Below are positions 58,357-64,000 of a stretch of 64,000 bases of DNA, in pieces. Each line of letters opens with the position of its first letter. Position 1 is the stretch's first letter. This DNA comes from Anabas testudineus (Eukaryota > Chordata > Actinopteri > Anabantiformes > Anabantidae), in contig NC_046611.1 of assembly GCF_900324465.2 (NCBI RefSeq), positions 6,506,516 to 6,570,515 on the forward strand. Direction: 5' to 3'. A program made the translations under genes and the position numbers. The notes under the pieces were generated by a model, which was given only the letters and a program-made list of their open reading frames with translations, was not told where the DNA came from and made no database searches.

Positions 58357-61300
58357 ATGGTAGCAGGAAGTGGAGACTGTTCAGAAGGGGAGAAAGAGAC
58401 AGACATGAAAGTACCTGCATCTGAAGACATCAAAGAACAAGGAGACGCAGGGATGGATGTTTCTGCTGCTGATGCCTTATCTCCCTCTGAAGGTCCACCA
58501 GAGGAAGCCAGGGAGCCCAGAAAGTGGAAATGGGCTGTGATATTCCTGTGTTTTTATGGATTTATGTCATCGATAAGGCCTGGGGAGCCCTTCATTACAC
58601 CATATCTGCTGAGCTATGAGAAGAACTTCACCAGGGAACAGGTTAGTGAGGTCAATGTGTCTGTATGGGCATCATGCGCCACATGTGGAATACCTTATAC
58701 AGGGACACAAGAGCAAGTAAATAAATTATAGTTGTGTTCGTCACAAGGTTCATATGTAGACGACGGGTTAAAGTCAGAGTCTTTTACAAGTTTTTGTCCA
58801 TGCAGTTGAGCACACGTTGCACTGTAATGAGTGCTCTGTGGGGAGTGTGCTAATCCTTGTTACGGTGGTCGAAGTTCAAATTCCTCTAAACTGGGTCAGT
58901 TGAAAAGGTTTATAATCAAGAAAAGATTAAAAAGTTATCAGTAGATTTGGAGAATGGGATGGGATCAGTTGCCAGTGGTTTTCTGAGGTTGACCGTGACC
59001 TTTCACCCATGTTTCATTCAGAGAGGAGAAAATTCCTACAACATTAGTGAAACCTGAAAAACACCAGAATATCAGATTTGGAGCAGAGACATCTCTCAAG
59101 TGTTGAACGCACATTTCACCCTATTGTCTGATGTACTCCAGGAAATAAGCTGACCTTGAAGTTCTTTATCTGTTATCTTCTAATGATGTGATAATGTGTG
59201 TAGATCAGCACTGTTGTGGATCTGGTCTTGGTGATACTAAATTCAGGTAGTGTGTGTCTGCCCAGAGAGTTTTACATATTCCAGTTAAACCAGTTTCATC
59301 ATCATGAAATCAAATGTGATAAAAGTCCAATTTATTTATTTATTTTAACTGAATAGACACAATGGGACTGAAGGGCAAACGTTTGACAGTATCACGTACA
59401 ACTGGTTTGTGTAACTGTATCATGACAATGTGATCATATCTTATTGTAGATTAGTTCTGAAACCAACCAAAATGTAATTAAGCCCACACAGATGTACTCC
59501 AGGCTGATGCTGGAGTTAAAGTTCCCAGCTGAGATAGAGCTTTACAGACAAAAGGAGTAATTGAAGTTAAATTACTTCAGGAAATGCATCACAGTATATC
59601 AGCTCTGGTGGTTATTGTGATTATTTATTACTGTATGAGAAAGGCTGGGTTAATAAGTTAGAAATTTACAGAGAATTCATATTTGCTTATCACTCCAAGT
59701 TTTTCATGGTCCTCTTTATTGTCATCAACACAGAGGGTCAATAACCAGATTAATAGGTGGGTGGTGTCTTCACCTTCTTCACCTATTTAGTAGCTTTGAA
59801 CTCTACACAAGTGTGAAACAAAAATATAAAGTAAATATAAAGAGTTGTAGTTTTGTATCCTGTCAGCAAAGTAGGAATGGAATCATGGAAAATTCATTTT
59901 ATTTATTTTATTTACTGTTTCCTCCAGGTGACCAATGAGATCACTCCCGTGCTGACGTACTCCTACATGGCCGTGCTGGTGCCAGCCTTCCTGTTGACTG
60001 ATCTTCTGCGCTACAAGCCGGTCCTGATCATCCAGGGCGTCAGTCAGGTGATCATCTGGATTATTCTGCTCCTGGGTAGCACCCTCATCCAGATGCAGTT
60101 CATGGAGTTCTTCTATGGCATCACCATGGCGTGTCGCGTGGCCTACTCCTCCTACATCTTCTCCCTGGTCAGCCCGGTCCTGTACCAGCGCGTGGCTGGA
60201 TACTCGCGGTCCTCTGTTCTGTTGGGGGTGTTCACCAGCTCGGTGCTGGGTCAGCTCTGCATGTCTCTGGGCAACATCAGCTTCTACACCCTCAACGCGA
60301 TTTCTTTGGGCTTTGTCAGCTTTGGTCTGCTGCTCTCGATGTGCCTGCCCTGGCCTAAACGCTCCTTGTTTTTCAACCGGACGCAGACTCAGGAGCAAAA
60401 ACAAGTGGCAGCAACAGAAGCCACAGAGTCAGAACTGGACAAAATGAACCCCAAAGCCAGCGTGACGCCCGCCGCCACCCCCACCTGCTCTTCAAAACGC
60501 TGGAAGGATTCTGTCATTGTGGAGATGCTGCTGGAGGTGAGAAATGTGGTGAAGAGGCCCAACCTGAGGCTCTGGTCCCTGTGGTGGGTGTTCAACTCCA
60601 CAGGGTACTACCTGGTGCTGTTCTACGTCCACATCCTGTGGAACAAAGTCTACCCGGCCACTGATAACAAGAAAGTGTACAACGGAGGAGTGGAGGCAGC
60701 TTCTACCTTACTGAGTGAGACATGTTTGGAGAATAGCTCTGGGTTTTTGAAGTCTTATCTCAGGATCATGCTCTGCACACTCAGTAGGGAGTCCAATTCA
60801 AAGTCCTCCATGCTTTTGTTCACATGCAACACCAGAACTAAATTTAGATACAAATAAAGGGGACAACTCCTCTTTCCGCAACAACAAACTAGAAGAATGC
60901 CTTCAGCTGAAGGCAGCGGGGGTGTTTGGCTTCGAGTTAATAGCCTGATAAATAAATAATTCTTAATTCAAAGGACTTTGAAGATAAAAGTTGTTTTCGT
61001 TGATAATGTGTTTAAAACAGCTGTAATTATATCTATTATGTTTGTGCTATTGTTATTGGTGCATTTTCACTTCAAAGGCAGAGCAAGTGAATTCAGCTTG
61101 TATTTAGCTGATACTTTACAGTTTTAATGACAAACACAGAAATATCAAAACTCGTGGGATCACCACTTTTGCAAAATGTTAATAACAAAAGCTGAATTTA
61201 AGAGGTTGTTTAAGTGATGTCCTACAGGTGTCATCAGATTTAGATATTATTAACTGTCTCTTAAATAGCTGTAAAGCACAAAGGTAGCAGTTTGTTTAAA

Positions 61301-62924
61301 CAGCCTGAAAACCACAGCAAAGGTTAAGTTGCAAAGCAAAATGTGACGATAGCTGTGTGATAAAGATAAACAAGTAGTAGCATCGGTTACTTGTCGATTG
61401 CCTTCTTTGGCCAGAAATGCACTGTTACATCGAGACCACTGTGTTTCATGCTTGTTTTACTAGTTTGTGTGAATAGAGTTTCATAAATTCTGATCTTATA
61501 TCATTTCACAGTCTTTTAACTCTTCTGTATCTTTTTCCAGGTGCTATAACATCCTTCATGGCTGGTTATGTGAAAATCCGATGGAACCTCTGGTCTGAAC
61601 TGGTCATTGGTGTCATCACAGCTTTGCAGGCGGGTCTGCTGCTGCTCATGTACACCACAGACAACATTTGGGTGTGCTACATCTCCTACGTCCTCTTCAG
61701 AGGCTTCTACCAGTTCCTGGTGCCTATTGCCACGTGAGAACCAATTAATTTTTTTTACTGTTTAAATATGAAACTACAAAATGTGCTGATGCACCTGTGT
61801 CCTGATCTGAACTGAGACTGTTCTGCTGTGAGGCAATGTTGAATAAATTAAAATACTTGACATAATTTGGTGTTTTGTCAGTGTGCAGCCAATTTTAATC
61901 TGGCCACATTCCCACCTGACATTATGCATTAAAAGATGTCATGAAAAGTGGAATATCTTATGTAACTTATATTACAAACTGACTATAACCTATAACAAGC
62001 TCTTACTCACCTTTAAGAGTCTGAAGTACTCATCAGCCTGGTGATATCATCATGTTTCCGTAGCTTCCAGATCGCCTCGTCACTCACCAAGGAGCTGTGT
62101 GCGCTGGTGTTTGGCATCAACACTTTCCTGGGGACCATACTGAAGAGCATCATCAACCTGATATTTATTGACAAGAGGGGCCTGGCTTTGGATGTGCACT
62201 CTCAGGTAAAATAGATGCTTAGTGACTTGGAGGATTTTGTTAGTGTGTTAATTAAAATAGTAGCAACAAGTAGCTGTGTTTTCCTCTGGATGTATTTCAT
62301 GCAAGATTAGGTACAGTTTCTGGGAAGGCACGTTACTGCTGTCTTACAGTTTATTACATTCCACATTACATTCGCCACAAGGAAAGTAGAGCGTGAGAGA
62401 GAAATTATATGTTTCAGTAATTATGAAGTGAAACCAGTATTAATGTGATTACTTCCTCCATCACTGCTTTCAGGATTCATGTTGGTGTGATTTAATCAGA
62501 AAACAAAACCACATGGAAAGAGGGGGGGAGTATTGGAGGCAGCTAATAATCAGGATGTTTGACTTTTAAACAGCATCAGGCTGATGACAACACAACAAGT
62601 GGTAGAAGCAGAAAAGTTTGTTGTCGCAGATTTCTCCTCCATTTTACAGCTACTGAGATGAGTCTGTATTTAATGGAATAACTGTCTAATTTGTGTAGAT
62701 TAATCTCTTTTTTCCTGTTACAGTTCCAGGTGTACTTCATTTACTTCAGCATTCTCACTGTCGTCTACTTCGTCTGTGCTGCCGTGGTCATCATCCGTCA
62801 TTACCGGAGTCGGTCCAGGGAGGGAGCAGGGAGCTGTGAGCAGCCGTTACCCACAGAGCTCAGCCCTGTGGCTGTAAGTTCAGAGGCAGAGCCCTTATCT
62901 AATGGCGCAAGTGTCAAAGCATAA
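58357..62924 (+). CDS. slc19a1: Reduced folate carrier (solute carrier family 19 member 1)
   Basis: A plasma-membrane antiporter that imports reduced folates in exchange for organic anions. Five coding exons: 58357-58641, 59928-60714, 61541-61733, 62064-62205, 62724-62924, all GT-AG, 535 aa (human 591, the difference mainly in the tail). Family marks: CFYGFM then RPGEPFITPYLL; NFTREQVTNEITPVL with the N-glycosylation site; RVAYSSYIFSLVSPVLYQRV; VAGYSRSSVLLGVFTSSVLG; the loop word KRSLFFNR; LRLWSLWWVFNSTGYYLV; FQIASSLTKELCALVFGIN. About twelve membrane spans. The N-terminus is longer than in human by some 25 acidic residues. SLC19A2 is less likely because these blocks follow SLC19A1. The start is the first ATG in frame. 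Intron 1 is 1.3 kb. No AATAAA was noticed downstream. Confidence 0.96.
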
Positions 62925-64000
62925 CATGAAGAAATGCATCCTCTTCAACTGTTCTATGTAGAGCTTATGATCTGTTCAGATTGAGCAGGATCAGTGGGTT
63001 TGAGCCCCTGATGTTGATGGAGCGGTTCCTTCAGTGCTGTTAGCTGCTGAGATGTAATCATACAAGTGCCTCGTCGGTCACAGAAAGCTGCTGCACTGCG
63101 GGAATTTCATATATGTTCATCACATGTGATTTGTTGCAACTGTGAGAATACAATTCAAGTTCTTTTTTTTAATGTAATGCAAAGCACTAAGTGGGCACTA
63201 TGCTGTAGTATTTTTCATTTTACACACAGAGCGGGACCATTTACAGCCAAAACTGTTGCTGGTTTTAAACAGGAAACTGAACTGTCCTGTCAGAGTCTTT
63301 TGGCCTTCAAACACAAGTTTGTGATTATTTTGTGATCACTATCGATTACAGTGGTATTTTCAGATACTTTCATCACTAATACTTCTATTGTATGTAATGG
63401 TTTACAATGATTGTGTTAATGCTGGTTGAAACTAAACAAGCTTTTTAGATAATCACAGTTTTACTTCCCATTGTTAAAAAATCAGATTGAACCTGTATTG
63501 GTTCTTTATTTGAAGCTGTAAACTGCCAAAAGGATGCAGTATGTTGCGTTTGTGATTTCATTTTAAAATGATTTGTATTGTAGAACCAGCAGCATCAGAG
63601 TATTTGAATTATTACCTGACTGATTAGACTGAAACAAGCAGCTTAGGAGAAATCATATGAAAATAACGTTTAGAGACATTTTTACAGATTCGTTTTTACA
63701 ATTCTTCTAAATATACAACAGAATTTGGTTGTTTAACATGGTGACATTTTATTTTTACCTACATTTCATCAGTATTTCTTGCTAATTCTTCTTGTGACTT
63801 CTGAGTTTGTCTGACCTTTGGTGAACCAGCCACCAATAAGAGCTCAAACAGCACGAGGTTGTCTCCATGTTGGGTCAAAGCACAGCTGCTTTTACATTCT
63901 TTAAAACTGCTGGAAGCACTTTGTCTCAGCCCTGTAGAAAACATAGGAATGCAGTGTTACAACAGGAACTAGAGTGCAAACGTTAAGTAAGTTTTACAAA
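62925..64000. other. 3' flank of slc19a1, no other gene seen
   Basis: Probably slc19a1 3'UTR followed by intergenic DNA. No coding exon recognised; the short open frames at 63,066-63,335 (+) and 63,759-63,944 (-) have no family resemblance. Confidence 0.4.

Noticed and set aside
60115-60447. Additional open frames over slc19a1 exon 2 on both strands
   Set aside because: Shadows of the long GC-rich exon; the carrier frame is clearly the coding one.

Overview
The window is vertebrate nuclear DNA from a ray-finned fish, most likely a teleost. Genes have many small GT-AG exons. The repeat load is Tc1/mariner relics, hAT-type MITEs and a chromodomain-bearing Ty3/Gypsy element. The gene order matches the human 2q35 neighbourhood, where CXCR2, CXCR1, ARPC2, GPBAR1 and AAMP lie together. 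The species cannot be named from the sequence alone.

Layout. 1-2.87 kb: upstream DNA with no gene seen. 3.15-7.33 kb (+): aamp, a WD40 protein, 11 coding exons, 418 aa. 7.9-9.9 kb: two decayed Tc1 pieces. 10-15.7 kb: no gene seen. 15.78-16.82 kb (+): gpbar1, the bile-acid receptor, intronless coding region. 18.18-18.62 kb: a hAT-type MITE with 8-bp target duplications. 19.54-23.02 kb (-) and 23.41-25.87 kb (+): a head-to-head pair of intermediate-filament genes, one keratin type II-like and one type I-like, sharing a 385-bp promoter interval; they may be the teleost thread-keratin alpha and gamma pair. 27.23-34.77 kb (-): arpc2, complete, 10 exons, 299 aa. 35-40.4 kb: no gene, Tc1 relics.

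40.48-56.64 kb: a recent tandem triplication of a CXCR1/CXCR2-type chemokine receptor. All three copies encode 356 aa and are intact. The first unit holds a young, whole-looking Ty3/Gypsy chromovirus (43,249-48,536). Copies 2 and 3 share a hAT-type MITE in their first intron; copy 1 keeps the empty site. The 3'UTR sequence has itself been amplified into a satellite of about 886 bp, and part of it lies inverted beyond copy 3. 58.36-62.92 kb (+): slc19a1, the reduced folate carrier, 535 aa. The rest is 3' flank.

No prokaryote-like system, CRISPR array or convincing RNA gene was seen. The genes do not form one pathway; they are a conserved syntenic block. The parts most worth a second look are the receptor array (N-terminal divergence, a possible N-terminal extension from the upstream exon, structural instability), the intermediate-filament pair (a one-base insertion in one gene, a non-canonical rod end in the other) and the cysteine-rich second extracellular loop of gpbar1.
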